A stretch of DNA of 64,000 nucleotides from Paramecium sonneborni. Lineage: Eukaryota > Ciliophora > Oligohymenophorea > Peniculida > Parameciidae. The notes under the pieces are model-generated. The model had not been told where the DNA came from. It worked only from the letters and a program-made list of their open reading frames with translations, and searched no databases. Each line of letters opens with the position of its first letter. Position 1 is the first letter of the stretch. The stretch is from contig CAJJDN010000011.1 in assembly GCA_905182985.1 (NCBI GenBank), positions 704,190-768,189 on the forward strand, in the 5' to 3' direction. Below, one piece after another: positions 12,167 through 24,540 of the stretch. Both the position numbers and the translations under genes were made by a program.

Positions 12167-14518
12167 TCAATCATATCTAAATTTATAGTAATTTTATTAT
12201 TGCATTAATATTGGAAGAGAGGTTATTTTAAAATGTGGTGGCTACAATTTTAAATTGAATACTTTTGGTTTAATAAATGAACCATTCTATTATTATTATT
12301 AATTTTGAAGATGTTATTATTAAGATTAAAAAAAGGATAATTGTTGCTACTATTATTAAAATTAAGAGTATTGATTAACTGCTTGAATCAGATCTTTTTT
12401 TGCTTCTTAATCACTTTCGCTTGGTTTTAATTTACTTTTATTTGTTTTTCTAATGGAAAAATGTCTTGCAAATTAATTTGCTGATTTAAAACTTGGTGAT
12501 TATTATTACAATTATGATTATTATTACTATAATGTCAATAAAGATTATTATTATAAAACATTTGGTTAAGGAGAAGCATCAGGAATACTAATTCTTTTAT
12601 AATTAAATAAGTCCACTAATTGTATTTCTGAGCTTTATTTGATTGATTTCATAGCATAAGAAGAAGGAGGTCTTTTTAGTCCTTCAATTTTATCCTATTA
12701 TCTACTATTATTTTATTATTAGTCTTCAGAAGTAATTTCATTATCGTTTCCATCTAATAATTTAATTTCTATAGGCTATTATTATGGTAATTCTGTCATT
12801 GATTTTTATGGATTTATATTTGAAAATACTTTACTATGTACATGTTTATATAAACTCTTTCTAACAGAGGATTTAGAAGGATCTGATGATGGTTTATTGT
12901 TAGAATCAATAGTGCCTTATATTGTAATGGAGTGCTATAACTATCTTTGCAAAGGTAATTTATCTCTCTCAGTAGCATTTTCTTTTTTAATATTTCTACG
13001 GATATCTAAAGACAAAGATAATATGCGAAATTACTTGCTCCTGTCCATTCTTCATATATTTTTTAAGCATGTTGTAAATATTCATCATAAGACTTATCAG
13101 AAGGGTAAATCTTTTCAAAATTTCCTAAATTTAATGATTCATATTATTCTCTCTCTAATTATGCTTATAATTTAAATGATTTTTTTTCTTCATTTGAAAT
13201 TTTAGGTTTTTTACCAAATACTCTTTTTTACATTTGTTCTTTTTATAATTGCTAAAGATCATTTTTTACTTTTAAATTAATATTCATAAGTGTAATAGTA
13301 TCTCTTATTAGATTCTTTTTAATTGAAGCATCTAATGGAGTATCAGCAGTAAAACTTGGTGTATGATTAACTTCTAATAAATATGGTTTATAAGCGTGAT
13401 CTATTAAAATATCAAATCCTAAAATTTCAAAACACATATTATTAGCATAATTATCAGGTTGAGTATAATTAGATTAAAGAAAAGGTTATACAGAACAAAA
13501 CGTTTTAATAATTAAATCTTTTATTTTTGCCATTAATTCATCAATATTTGTTTATTAGGATAATAAATTAAAAACACTAGAAAGACTTCGTTTATGTCCT
13601 ATATCCATTTATTTATCATCTGTATTGAATACAAAATTAGGATTATCCTTATTAATTGCATAATTAGTTAAATGCATACACATTTCTTCAGAATTCATTT
13701 AATTTGGTTATTAATAAGGTTATGTAGCAAACCTTGCTAATCCTTCTTTAAATAGATAAATTCTAAGATATTACTATACATATTATACCTTAATGGATCA
13801 CAACCTGCTAATAATACATACATACGAAAATCAAATTTTAAACCATCTATTAATAATGGTTTATGTAAATATCTTTATACAACACAATGTTCAGATGCAA
13901 TTGATTCTATTTATTTAGTTAAAAAGATGCCTTTAATAAAATAAGTCACTAATACCTTTTCCTTAACATGATGCTTCTGGTTTTACAATAAAATATTTAA
14001 TTTTTCCTATATTTTGTCTCAGATCTGAAATATCATAAGGAAGCATCCATGTTTTAGGATAAAAATCAAACTCTTCAGGAAACTATTTAGCCATTTTATT
14101 TAAATTTTTGCCTAAATAGTTCTTTCTAGCTATGCAATACATTCCAGGGAAATGATTAATTCTTTAATGACCTATTTTTAATTAAATATATTTTACTTTA
14201 CATTCTAGCCAGAGTTTCTGGTAAGACTGCATTATCAGTCCAACAAAAATCCCATACCTAGGTTTCTAAATAGGGAGTATATTGTAGTTTAAATTTATTT
14301 AAAATTTTGCCCACAAATTTAACAGCTGCGTATTATGTGTCTGATACATTCATAATCAATCTTTTATTATTGTTAACTAACTATTTTCTTTTCTTCTTTC
14401 TTTTATTTTAAAAGTCATCATCTTCAGAGTCCTCTTCAGAAACATCATCAGATTCTTCTTCACTATCTTCAAATTCCCCATTAAAAGGTATTTCATTTGC
14501 GGCATTTTATTTTAACAT
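12167..14518 (-). CDS. Tubulin tyrosine ligase-like (TTLL6-type) polyglutamylase
   Basis: Five exons with introns 14172-14196 (TAG), 13931-13955 (AAG), 13763-13788 (TAG) and 13006-13034 (TAG); 749 codons (748 aa). The N-terminus is acidic (residues 10-45) and then basic. The TTL domain spans about residues 60-400: a FPGMYCIARKNYL block, KTWMLPYD, an ATP-grasp lysine in FIVKPEAS, GKGI, FDFRMYVL, LTNYA and LLEVNHTPSF. These are the marks of TTLL6/13-type enzymes that add glutamate chains to tubulin, mostly on ciliary doublets. The AAG intron interrupts GKGI, so its boundary is fixed by conservation. The 350-residue tail is Ser/Gln-rich with several Gln runs written in TAA. ORFs at 12897-13175 (+) and 13252-13437 (-) are a shadow and a fragment of this gene. 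Confidence 0.9.
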
Positions 14519-14738
14519 GTTTTATTAATTTTATAAATAGAAAATAGTTTGATATCCTTGGATTTGATTCAAAATCAGCCTTATTGATGATATTTAATTA
14601 TTTAGTTATTTTATAATTTATAAACAGATATGTGTAATCTATTGAAATAAAGAAATCTTAAATCATGAATATTGTTTAGAAATAATTGTGATAGTTTCTA
14701 TAGTGTTTTTATTGTATGTCTAAAATGATAGTAATTCT

Positions 14739-16001
14739 TCATGTTACATCTACTCTATAAGATAAATATATTACTTCATCTATAAATTGTTGGTTATTTA
14801 ATAAAACTCTAGGTAAGGAGTTATCAAATCGAAGAATGAAATACTTTACCAATTAGCTTATACAATCTTTCAAATCACTGAAAAAGATTTATTTATCAAA
14901 TTCTAAATATATCTCTGATTCAAGGATAAATTATTTAAATAACTTATTGTATTCCTATTAATCTGAATGAAAGAAATCACATATTTCTGATTATGAAATA
15001 GCCATAGTTTAATAATCATCAAATATTTATAATTATTTGGCAACCACTAGATAAATTAAACTTAAAATAGTTAACTTCTCATTTTGTTTATATTGATAAT
15101 CGATCAAACAAAGATCAAATAACTATACTAATTCTCTGTATCTATAATATGCTTCATTTGATCTTTCTTTAAACATAATGCATATTTGTTTATCGACTAT
15201 AAATTCATCCCATAATTTTGTATAATAATTTAACCAAAATATGGGAGTATTTGGATACATACGAAAATCTAGTGATTTTAAAATGGAAACTTCCATTTAT
15301 TCAATTTCCTATATCGTATATTAATCTTGTATCAGCCTATGAAAATCTTTTAATGTTTTAGGATAGATTTCTTCACATTTATGAGCAATAAAGATAGCAG
15401 CTACTCCTAAAAGTTGAAATTTAGATATAAGAACATTTGGCTATCTTAATAAAAATCTTTCAACATAATTAATTGATAAATAAAAGGTTTCTCTTTTAAA
15501 ATGAAATGAATGAGCAACTTCAATTAACCAATCAAATAATATTGCTACCATATGACTTTAAATTTCATTTTAATTATTGAGATAATTTTTTTTATAACTA
15601 TAATTTTCTTCGTATTTTACTTATTCTCTCATAAATTCAGATAAAGTTTCTTATTCTTCTTCCTAACTAATCTATTGTTCTAATGAATTATTGAAAGTAA
15701 ATGAAGTGAAGTCTTTAACAACTTCTTCACAAATTAATTTATCATAATCCTACAAATTAGATTATTATATAATTTGAGAACCAAAAGGAATTTCTTCCTC
15801 TTAAATGGGGGATATGTTCTTTTCATTCTTAACCTTTTTTATCGTACTTTGCCTTTCAAATAAAAATATATAATACTCATATTAGCATGCCGCCTATTCA
15901 GATTTTAAATTAGCGCTCTCACATCTAGATTTCGCTTATGAATCCTTTGACTTAGACAACTTTTTAGATTTACTTTTCTACTTTTTGGAGTTGTTCAACA
16001 T
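14739..16001 (-). CDS. Cyclin with two cyclin folds (A/B/E-like)
   Basis: Intronless frame of 421 codons (420 aa). A Lys/Ser-rich N-terminal 60 residues could carry a nuclear signal. The cyclin core begins near residue 150 with FDWLIEVAHSF, then FYLSINYVERFL, LGVAAIFIAHKCEEIYP and MEVSILKSLDFRMYPNTP, which are hallmarks of the first and second cyclin folds that bind and activate CDK1/CDK2-type kinases. No RxxL destruction box was identified with confidence. Mitotic or S-phase class cannot be chosen by eye. It lies upstream of the TTLL gene on the same strand, 220 bp away, with no sign of shared regulation. Confidence 0.85.
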
Positions 16002-17203
16002 TTAGTTTTCTGAGTCTCAAATTTTTGCACTATAAATTATTTTAATTACTATAGGATAAATATAAAAATGTAAGAATATCAATATAGATTGAAATTTCAT
16101 TGTAAAAAAGTTGTAAATATATATTTTTGAATTATTAAAAGTTTCATATTTAATATAGAATATAGCTAGATGATAGAATCCTTTATAAAACTTCATTTAA
16201 ACTGATTTCGATAACCTAATAATATTTTTATAAGTCTTAATTTAATTAAGAATGTATTATGTTTATAAAGGATGTGATAATTGCCATGAAATAAAAATAA
16301 AGAATTATTAAGAATCTAATGGACAAGTTTTGTGATGCAATTTCAAATTCTTTTTCAACACGTTTTTATTTTTTTACTATTTACTAGTATTTTTGTTTCA
16401 AAATATCTCTTTATTATAATGATAGTAACATTGATTTAGAATTCTGATTTCAATTGCCAAGAAAACATCAAGACTTTTTTTTTTTAATTTAAAGGCTCAT
16501 TAATTTGATAAATTTGTTATTCTTTTTTTATATAACATTTCTTAATGGATATTATGGAATTATAACTTAGAGAATTCAAAAATATTTTAAGAACAAAATA
16601 TATTTCATCTTATTTAGGTTAAATAAGATTTCTAGTAATTTTCATATGATTTACATATTACTAAATTTATAATAAATAATATTAAATTAGTATAATGTTT
16701 ATTTTTTAACTATTATAAAAATGAATATATGAATTATCAATATGTGTTGCATTTATCTATTTCAGGATATGGTCGATCATATGTTGAAAGTGTGATTTTT
16801 GGAAAATAAATAGAAATATTAAAAAAATCGTAAAGGGAAGAGTTTAATATAGTGAATAAAGAAAGAATTGCTTACAATCTGGAAGACATTAATTGAGATT
16901 TTATCTTTGAGGAGAGAAAGGGTTAAATGAATAATAAATGAATAAAAATATTTATTAATAATAATAATATAATCAGATTATCTTTGATAATTGTTTTTAC
17001 TGTTTTAAAATAATGAGAATAATAATAATAATAATCATAAAAATTTAGAATAAATTATATACAATAATAAGCAAATAATTATGAGATAGATTGTCAATAA
17101 CAATATTTATCTAATTAAGATAAACCTAATATTAGAAATTCTGAGCAATAAAATGGATGGGGGAAATGATTTATTAATTTAATATAATTATTTTATTTTA
17201 ATT
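16002..17203. other. Long intergenic region
   Basis: About 1.2 kb of AT-rich sequence between the cyclin start and the Rab start, divergent promoters on both sides. Apart from the small ORF at 16729-16896 I see no gene, RNA gene or repeat. Confidence 0.5.
16729..16896 (+). CDS. Small possible ORF
   Basis: A 56-codon ciliate-code frame (55 aa) from ATG to TGA with mixed residue use, including Gly-Tyr-Gly-Arg and a charged C-terminal half, unlike the Ile/Asn/Tyr-dominated noise around it. It lies in a 1.2-kb intergenic stretch. No family is recognised. It could be a short gene, an exon remnant or chance. Confidence 0.25.
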
Positions 17204-17949
17204 ATGAATACACCTAATCAAGAGAGGAATCCAGAATACACTTTTAAGTTTATCTTAATAGGAAATTCAAGCACGGGTAAAACATCTTTATTATAATACT
17301 TCATAAAATAGAATGGTAAGATATTTATCATAATTTTGATCTATAATAATAGCAAAAACGAAAGTTCAATAAACAGTAGGAGTTGAATTCGCATCCAAGT
17401 TGATAGATTACAAAGGCAAGAAAATCAAGTTATAAATATGGGATACCGCAGGATAAGAAAGATTCCGTTCAATTGCTAGAACTTATTTTAAGAACACGAT
17501 AGGAGCTATTGTTGTTTATGATATTACAAAGTATGTTATCTATTTATTCAATTATTTATAGTTAGGATTCTTTTGATGCATTAGATGATTGGATTAGAGA
17601 TGCAAGAGAAAATGGAAAGAGTGAACTAGATATTTTAGTTGTTGGCAATAAAACTGATCTAATAGATTAAAGAGTTATAGATAAAAATTAGGCTGAAAGA
17701 GAAATGAAAAATAAAGATGTTCTTTACATTGAAACAAGTGCTGTGTCTGGTGAAAATGTTGATTAATGTTTTTAAACATTAATTGAAGAGATCTGTAATA
17801 AAATTGAAAAAGGTATCTAATACTATAATTATTATATAGGTTTAATTGAAAATGATGAATTTAATCCTTAATTAAAAAATCCATTAAAACAGAACTTAAC
17901 CAACAAAACTAACAATGCCTAAACATAAAGTTAAAGATGCAATTGCTGA
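17204..17949 (+). CDS. Rab family small GTPase (Rab4/2/14-like)
   Basis: Four exons, introns 17316-17352, 17531-17561 and 17813-17839 (all TAG); 217 codons (216 aa). All G motifs are intact: GNSSTGKT at residues 20-27, the effector Thr in TVGVEF, WDTAGQERF in switch II, GNKTD, and ETSA. The protein ends in CNC, a Rab double-cysteine geranylgeranylation site. The DWIRDAR helix and ETSAVSGENV resemble the Rab4/Rab2/Rab14 branch of endosomal and recycling Rabs. Active GTP cycling on a vesicle membrane is expected. The exact subfamily is inferred from short motifs. Confidence 0.92.
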
Positions 17950-18250
17950 GTTTTCTATAATTATTAGTGTGCATATCAAAAAAGATAAATATTCTTTACA
18001 TTCATATTCTAGAATGTCTTTTTTCTTTTATTTCTTATTTTATAATTATTATTCTAATTCTTATGATATTATTTATTTATGAATCTAATTTTATCATCTA
18101 AATCGTAAGAATCTTAAATATTATTCCTTATTTTATTGTAAAATTCTATTTGTATATAAGAATACATCTTTCAGTATTTTAAATTCATTTTATAAACAAA
18201 AGTTATATCTGGACATCATCAAAAAATTAAAATATATATTAATAACTATA
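17950..18250. other. Intergenic spacer
   Basis: About 300 bp of AT-rich sequence between two plus-strand genes. Nothing recognisable is present. Confidence 0.5.
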
Positions 18251-19089
18251 ATGAATAAAATAACCATTGAGTCCCAATAAACAAGATCAGCTTTAAAAGT
18301 CTAACAACATATTTTTATTGAACAGTAAGAGATTAAATCATGTCGTATTTGTCTTGAAACTGAATAAGATAATGATAAACCAATTATTCATCCTTGTAAA
18401 TGTAAAGGTTCTGTTGGATAAGTTCATGAAGAGGTAAGACTATATCTTTGAAAAGAGTGTCTAAAAACCTGGATAGTTACATAAAACAAATAATTGTTCA
18501 CATAATGTGAAATTTGCAAGATGGAATATTAAATTGAATTTAATTCACGCAAAGTTTGTATTCCTGTATAAATATAATTGTATTTAGAGAGAAAAGCATG
18601 TAAATCAAATTTAGAAAATATGATTGCTTTAATTTGTCTTCTCTTTATATTTCTTGGTTTTACAGCACTCTAAGCATTTCTTGTTGTATAAATGTAATCA
18701 ATATCTATATTTTAGTGTGAATATTTTTGATGGTGATGATAAAAACGATCAATCATCTAGTTTTTTAAATAGTCCTATTACTATGATTGGTAATTATAAT
18801 CACTCATTAATATTTAGGCTTTGCTGTAATAGTTTTTTTGTTTTTAGTTCCAATTTTTATGTGTCTTCTCTATGTCTTAAAAAAAATGCTCTTTATAACT
18901 AAAATCAAATCTTGGCATATATTAGAAAGAGTTTAAACTCCTCCAGCAGAATCTTAAGAATAAATGCCATAACAGACTTTATCTAGAAATGCTTCATAAT
19001 TATTATAATAATTACCAAAATTGAATTAAACTACTTCTATTCTTATATAAGGAAATGGTTAAGATTACGAACATGTTTAATTTATTTGA
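18251..19089 (+). CDS. Membrane RING-CH (MARCH-type) E3 ubiquitin ligase
   Basis: Four exons, introns 18434-18457 (24 bp, ends GAG), 18694-18715 and 18790-18817 (TAG); 255 codons (254 aa). An N-terminal RINGv finger has the full C4HC3 set: C31, C34, C49, C51, H59, C62, C78 and C81. The first intron splits HEE|C between H59 and C62. It holds an in-frame TGA, so it must be spliced at GAG. Two hydrophobic segments follow, one around the second exon join (LICLLFIFLGF) and one in the last exon (AVIVFLFLVPIFMCLLYVL), then a Gln/Pro-rich cytosolic tail. Proteins of this plan ubiquitinate membrane cargo in the ER or endosomes. The cargo is unknown. Confidence 0.82.
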
Positions 19090-19232
19090 TCAATTTATTA
19101 TTATATGTAATAACATACAGTTTTGACACTTCATTATTTTTATTATTTATCTAAAAAAAATCAAAAATATAAAATACTCTTTTTATAATAATATTAATTT
19201 ATATTTTTTGCCAAAAATAATCTATATTTAAC

Positions 19233-20339
19233 TCATTTCTTTTTCCATAATATCACTTTTGATAAAATGGTTAATATTATTAAGCTATATCCAGTTAGTT
19301 TCATGTTTTCATATGGAATTTAAGTTCTTCTTTCAAACATCGCATCTAATGATTTTATTGAGCTGGATATTTTTTAAAATGTATTTAGAAAAGCAACAAC
19401 ATCGTTTTTTTCTAATTATACTCTTTCCTTTTCATCAAATAATAAATTAATAGCTGCTTCCAAACCATGTATTTAAACCTTTCCATTCAATTTACATCTT
19501 TTACAATGTACACAATCCATATAAGAATCAAGTAATTTTATATCATCTCTATACTATTTTAAATCTTATTCATTTAAATTATTGAAATAATCAAACTTAT
19601 AAATAGGCATCTAGTTAAATGAAGATAATAATCCTTAAACTTTTTATTAAGTATTTGTTTATAATTCGATATTGTTTATTTTAAGAAACTTTGAAGCTTG
19701 CATAAGAAACGATTCCAAAAAATATAAATTGTAAATTCTATCTGGATAATAACCAACTCTCCAAAAGAAAAAGTCAACATTTGGTCCAGTCTTATTTCCA
19801 TAATCAAATTACTCAGTGATTGATATTGATATTGATGAATGAATTCCCTTTATTAAATTTATCATATGAGTATGCATATCTGAAGATGTATTTTTTCCTA
19901 GATCTTCATAAATGCTAATCCAAATGTTTTATCCTTATTGTCCTGTATATTTTTCTCCCATGTATTTCAAATCAACTGTATTTATTGGATCTTCACCAGG
20001 AAAATTTTTAAAATTGCAAGTTTCCACATTACATTCTTCTTATGGTAGATAAATTGGGCAATTCAATGTGTCAATATATCTATAGATTCTAAAGTCAGAA
20101 TCATTCTAACTATATGAATTATAATACTGATAAATCATTTAGAATCGGATATACAACATTATTAAATTCTTCAATATGATGAATGTCTTCTAAAACTTCT
20201 TAATTGAAATAGGATTAAAATACTATATCTTTTTTGCTCTTCAAATATATAATATAATTACTATTGAGTAATTGTATGTCAGCATTATTAAAGCAACTAA
20301 GTTTAATGAAAGTAAAATTTAAAGAGATGCTGTTATCAT
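19233..20339 (-). CDS. ERO1: ERO1 endoplasmic reticulum oxidoreductin with C-terminal anchor
   Basis: Three exons, introns 20239-20261 (AAG) and 20106-20127 (TAG); 354 codons (353 aa). An N-terminal signal peptide (hydrophobic residues 4-22) is followed by the shuttle pair CNVETC, and later by the FAD-proximal active-site block CVHCKRCKLNGK...GLEAA, both diagnostic of ERO1. The enzyme passes electrons from PDI to oxygen via FAD during disulfide formation in the ER lumen. The C-terminus carries an extra hydrophobic helix (LTGYSLIILTILSKVILW) ending in three lysines, which is not usual for soluble ERO1. It may anchor the enzyme in the ER membrane. The first intron contains TGA and shifts frame, so the AAG acceptor is required. 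Confidence 0.85.
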
Positions 20340-20586
20340 TTATTATAAAGATAAATAATTAAAAATTGAGGGTTCTTTAATTTAAAATAGAAAAAAATGA
20401 TATTAGAATGGGCATTTAATAAATCTAAAATAAGAAAAATGTATTCATAATAAATTCTTGCTTTTTTAAGTTATTATTATATTTAGAATTAAATTCTATA
20501 TTATTATAATATGATAAGACATTCAATAATTGATTTTTAAAGAATATGATTATGTATACATATTTTAGATAAAAATTAAAGAATAA

Positions 20587-20897
20587 TCAATCTCCCTTTA
20601 CTCTTGCAGTGAATTATGAATATATTGGTTATGTTCTTTATTTGATAAGGAATGTTGGAGATTTTTATCTTTCTCTTATTTCTTACAGTGCTTTCACTCT
20701 ACAAAATTTGTTAGGACTTTTTAATCTGATTTATAGCTTCTCTTTATTAAAAGTATTTTCTATGATATCATTCATTTATAATGATGAATACGATCTGATG
20801 GTTATTTATCTAACATGAGGCTTATCCTTATCTCTTAATTGACTTTTTTCTCTAGGGGTATTAACTTACTTTTTTTAGTAGTTAAGAAGTTCTCCAT
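20587..20897 (-). CDS. Small basic hypothetical protein
   Basis: Two exons, intron 20760-20791 (32 bp, ends TAG); 93 codons (92 aa). The start at 20897 is the first ATG after an in-frame TGA upstream. The product is rich in Lys and Arg with repeated KSP- and RVK-like segments and no hydrophobic helix. No domain is recognised. The plus-strand ORF at 20609-20818 is its shadow. The gene lies between ERO1 and the start of the adenylate-kinase-like gene. Confidence 0.5.
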
Positions 20898-21127
20898 TAA
20901 TTTAAATAATTTTATTGGTGGAAATGATGTCCTATTATTTTTAATGAAAGAGATGTGAAATGAAAGTCAAACCATTTTAATATGGTGATTAATTTTTTTT
21001 TGTAATAAAATTCATTAATTATATTGGAATATTTTTAGTATATACTAATGATCATCTATATCTCATAAGAAATCTATTAATTAGAGATTAAAGTTGATAT
21101 AAATATAAAATAAATAATTTAATAAAC

Positions 21128-23503
21128 ATGAAGAAGGCAAATATCATATTTTTTTATGGTCCACCAGCAACTGCAAAATCTTATGTAGCCTAATAAATAG
21201 CAAAACAAACAGGATTTGTTTATTTTAATTTAGATGAATTCTATTAAAAAGTCAAAGCTTAAACTGAAATTGATAAATTGAATAAGTTAATGTAAATTTT
21301 TTAAAAAGAACCTAAAAATTATATAGTTGATGGATTTCTCGATAAAAAGTCATAAGCAGTTGTATTCTTTGAACACTATCAAAAACCCAGATATATAATT
21401 TATTTTTAATCCAGCAAGGATGAAGTTGAATAAAATATAAGATTATTGAGTACAGAGGAACTAAAGAAAAGTCGTTTTTAAAAATTTACTAACTTTCTCC
21501 AAAATCGTGATGAATTATTAAATTACTTAAAGAAGTTTCAATTCTTTGTAACTGTCGATGCTATCTAAAAAGGATTATCTTACAATTTTTAATAGTCTTC
21601 AGATTTAATTATTTAGGCAATAATGAATTTATTAAGACCAAAAGTATTTGTAGCTTTAACTTATAATAACGAAGAACTTGCTGAAGTTTATTTAAATAAA
21701 CTAGAAACTTAATTAGAATATAAACACTTGCATTTAGAAAACCTTTGTGAAGATGAATTAGCAAAAGGCACTCCACTAGGTAAATAGATGGGTGCTTTCT
21801 TAAATTCAGGCTAATCTGTACCACCATAAATGCAAATAGAATTATTAAGATAATATTTATATTAAGAACCTACATAAAATAAATTTGTTTTGACTCATTT
21901 TCCAGAAAAGTATTAAGAGTTCCGAATTTTTGAGGATAAACTATTTCCAATTACAGGTTTGATAAACTTTTTGAAAGAAGGAAAGAGTGTTTCATTTTCT
22001 GCTAAAATGAACCCTGTATTACATTATTCTTCAGAAGGAAAGAATTTAATAATATAGAATGAAGATATTGGATCATTTTAATCTTATGTAACAAGAAGAG
22101 TTTAATATGGTATTGTAGTAGGTCCTTAGATGACAGGAAAGACTACGTTTGCAAAATATATTTCATAAAAATTTGGTTATAATTTAATTGAATGGGAACC
22201 AACAATTGCTCAATTAAAAGAAAAATTAGCTCCAGCTTCAGGAGAGCAGCTAGAAGAAGTGACTTTACCTTAAATTATAAAATATTATAAAGAATTATTT
22301 AGTAATATAACAAATGACAAATATTTGTTTGATGGGTATTAATATAATATTAAATTAAAATAGATTTCCTCCTGGATGTGATAAACCTGAATTAATAACA
22401 TAGTTTATGAATTTAGGATCAGCAAGTTGGATATTAAATATTGTAGTTGATTAAAATAATTAATGGATAAGATATAAGATAAAAAATGAGTAAGATGCAG
22501 CAGCAGAAATGACAGATGATGATAAAGAGAAAATGTTGACAAATTAAAAAATGCATGAAGAATAATTAAAGTCTATAATAAGTTATGTATAGTAATAGGC
22601 GGATTGTAAATTATTTAAATAGGATACAAACTATTCATTAGAATTAAACTTTAAATCAATAGATTAGATATTTGAGAAAAGAGTGTATTTAGCATCAATT
22701 CTAGTAAATTTAGATAATGATATCTATGAAGCTTTGAAATTAATATATATAAATATAGCAGCAAAATATAGAATGTCATTTGTAGATGTTGAACAAATAA
22801 TCGCTAAGAATTTTGATTCTTTGGTAAATGATTACGAGATGAGATGGACTAAATAAAATTGTAAGAATCCTTCAAATTTCGCTCCATAATAAGTGATGAG
22901 AATAGTTAAAAAATACATAGATGAATTACCTATTTAAAGCAGGTATTGTCTTAGATTTTTAATATTATTTTAGAGATGTTTTATTATGGGGATATATTTC
23001 AGCAGATTAGAAGGGTGAGAAATAATTATCAGAGTAAATATTTCCAAGAGCAACAGATGAATTGGCTATAGTAGAAAAATCATTAGGATAAATTAAAGTT
23101 TTATATGCAATAAGTGAATAACCTTTAAATTCAGAAATTAATGATCCTGAATGGGTATTATAAAAACCAGAAGTTCCTCCACCAAAATAAGAAGGAGATG
23201 GAGGAGATGAAGAACCTAAAGATGGAGGAAATGCTGAAGGTGAAGAGAATGCTCCAAAATTTGATATTTATAATTATTAATGGACTAAGAGTGATACACC
23301 CAAAAATATGGCATAAATATTTATGAAAGTTAAATAACCTAATCCAGTAATTTAATTCACTATTTTAGGTATAACTAGAAGTTAGTGATTATAGTTTCAA
23401 ATTAATTTATGATAATTTTGATGAAGTCTATTAAGCAATTTAAGAAAATCCTAAATAAACATATTATGCCTAAATTTAACTACAATAACCAATTATGGAA
23501 TGA
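21128..23503 (+). CDS. Multidomain adenylate-kinase-like protein (AK9-type)
   Basis: Four exons, introns 22336-22363, 22943-22973 and 23347-23368 (TAG); 765 codons (764 aa). Two nucleoside-monophosphate-kinase-like modules are visible. The first P-loop, GPPATAKS, is at residues 10-17 and lacks the usual second Gly. A second, GPQMTGKT, is near residue 335 and looks intact, followed by IEWEP and a FDGYP/FPPG-type lid segment at an exon join. The rest is helical with an acidic Gly/Glu linker near residue 690. Long repeats of AK domains are typical of AK9-like proteins, often tied to ciliary axonemes. Which modules are catalytic is uncertain. Confidence 0.65.
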
Positions 23504-23566
23504 TATAATATTAAATAAATATCATATTATCAATAATTTTGAAATATATATTATATCATAACTATT

Positions 23567-24540
23567 TCAATTTTCAGTTCTGATACATTTACGTATATCT
23601 TTTAAATCTAAACTATTTTATTTTGAATGTCTTGGAGTAACACATAAACTTTAAGTTGTTAATTACACTTTTTATTTTTATATGTTATTTTTTATCCATT
23701 TGTAAGAATATATTTCACTTACTGTTGGTCTTTAATATTTCTCAATTCTCATTAAATCTTTTAATAATATTTATGCTTCTTCACTAACATATCTTCCAAA
23801 AGATAATTCATTTACAAAAGTAATTACTGGAAGGCTATTATGAATCATTTCCTTTTTATAAATTAATATTTTTACATATAACAATACTCCTAAACTCCAA
23901 ATATCTACTTTTGTATCATGATAACTAAATGAACAAACTTCTGGTGGCATCTAATCAACTGTTCCACAAAGAACTGGATCAGCTTTACCATCAATTAATT
24001 CAGTTGCCCAATTAAAATCACAAATTTTTATATTATCCTCTGATGTTAATAAAATGTTTGCCAACTATCACAAAATATTTATATATAACAACTTTTAAAT
24101 CTCTATGGATAATTTATCTTTTATGCATAAATTATATTGCTTACAAAATTTAATTGAAGTATTTACACGCTTTTTCTTCAGAAAATGCTCCTTATTACTT
24201 AAGTAATTCATATAAATTTCCTTTTTAACAATATTCTAAAACTATATAAAAATAGTTCTCATCTTCAAAGCTTTCCTACATTTTTATAATATTTGGATGT
24301 TATAATTTAGAAAGAAATAAAATTTCTTATCTCATATTGTAAGCCCCATTTATTTTAGCTAAGACTTTTTTGGAAATCTTCTATGACAAATATCATTACT
24401 ATTTTTATTGCATAAAATTGTTGTTATTTGATCTATTTACTTAATAATACAACTCCATATGCTCCTTTTCCAAGAATCTTATTATATACTATATATTGAT
24501 TAGTTGGGCTTTTTACTAACAATGATTCCAATTAATCCAT
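23567..24540 (-). CDS. Aurora-like Ser/Thr protein kinase with altered DFG
   Basis: Three exons, introns 24381-24399 (19 bp) and 24065-24092 (TAG); 309 codons (308 aa). A full kinase domain is present: GKGAYGVV at residues 24-31, the lysine in YAIK, a C-helix Glu, EYCQKGNLYELL, HRDLK with N downstream, and the activation segment CGTVDQMPPE, which is close to the CGT.DY.PPE of Aurora kinases. The metal-binding DFG reads DFN followed by WA, so only its Gly is changed. WSLGVLLY and the C-lobe are normal, though the insert between helices F and G is short. The kinase may be active or weakened. A role in mitosis or cilia is inference from family only. Confidence 0.75.

Noticed and set aside
12330..12350. 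Homopolymer indel near the C-terminus of the TTLL gene
   Set aside because: On recounting the run (7 A on the plus strand) the frame is intact to the TGA at 12167.
20609..20818. Plus-strand ORF of 69 aa with hydrophobic residues
   Set aside because: The minus strand here carries a better two-exon model with a clean intron and charged residues.
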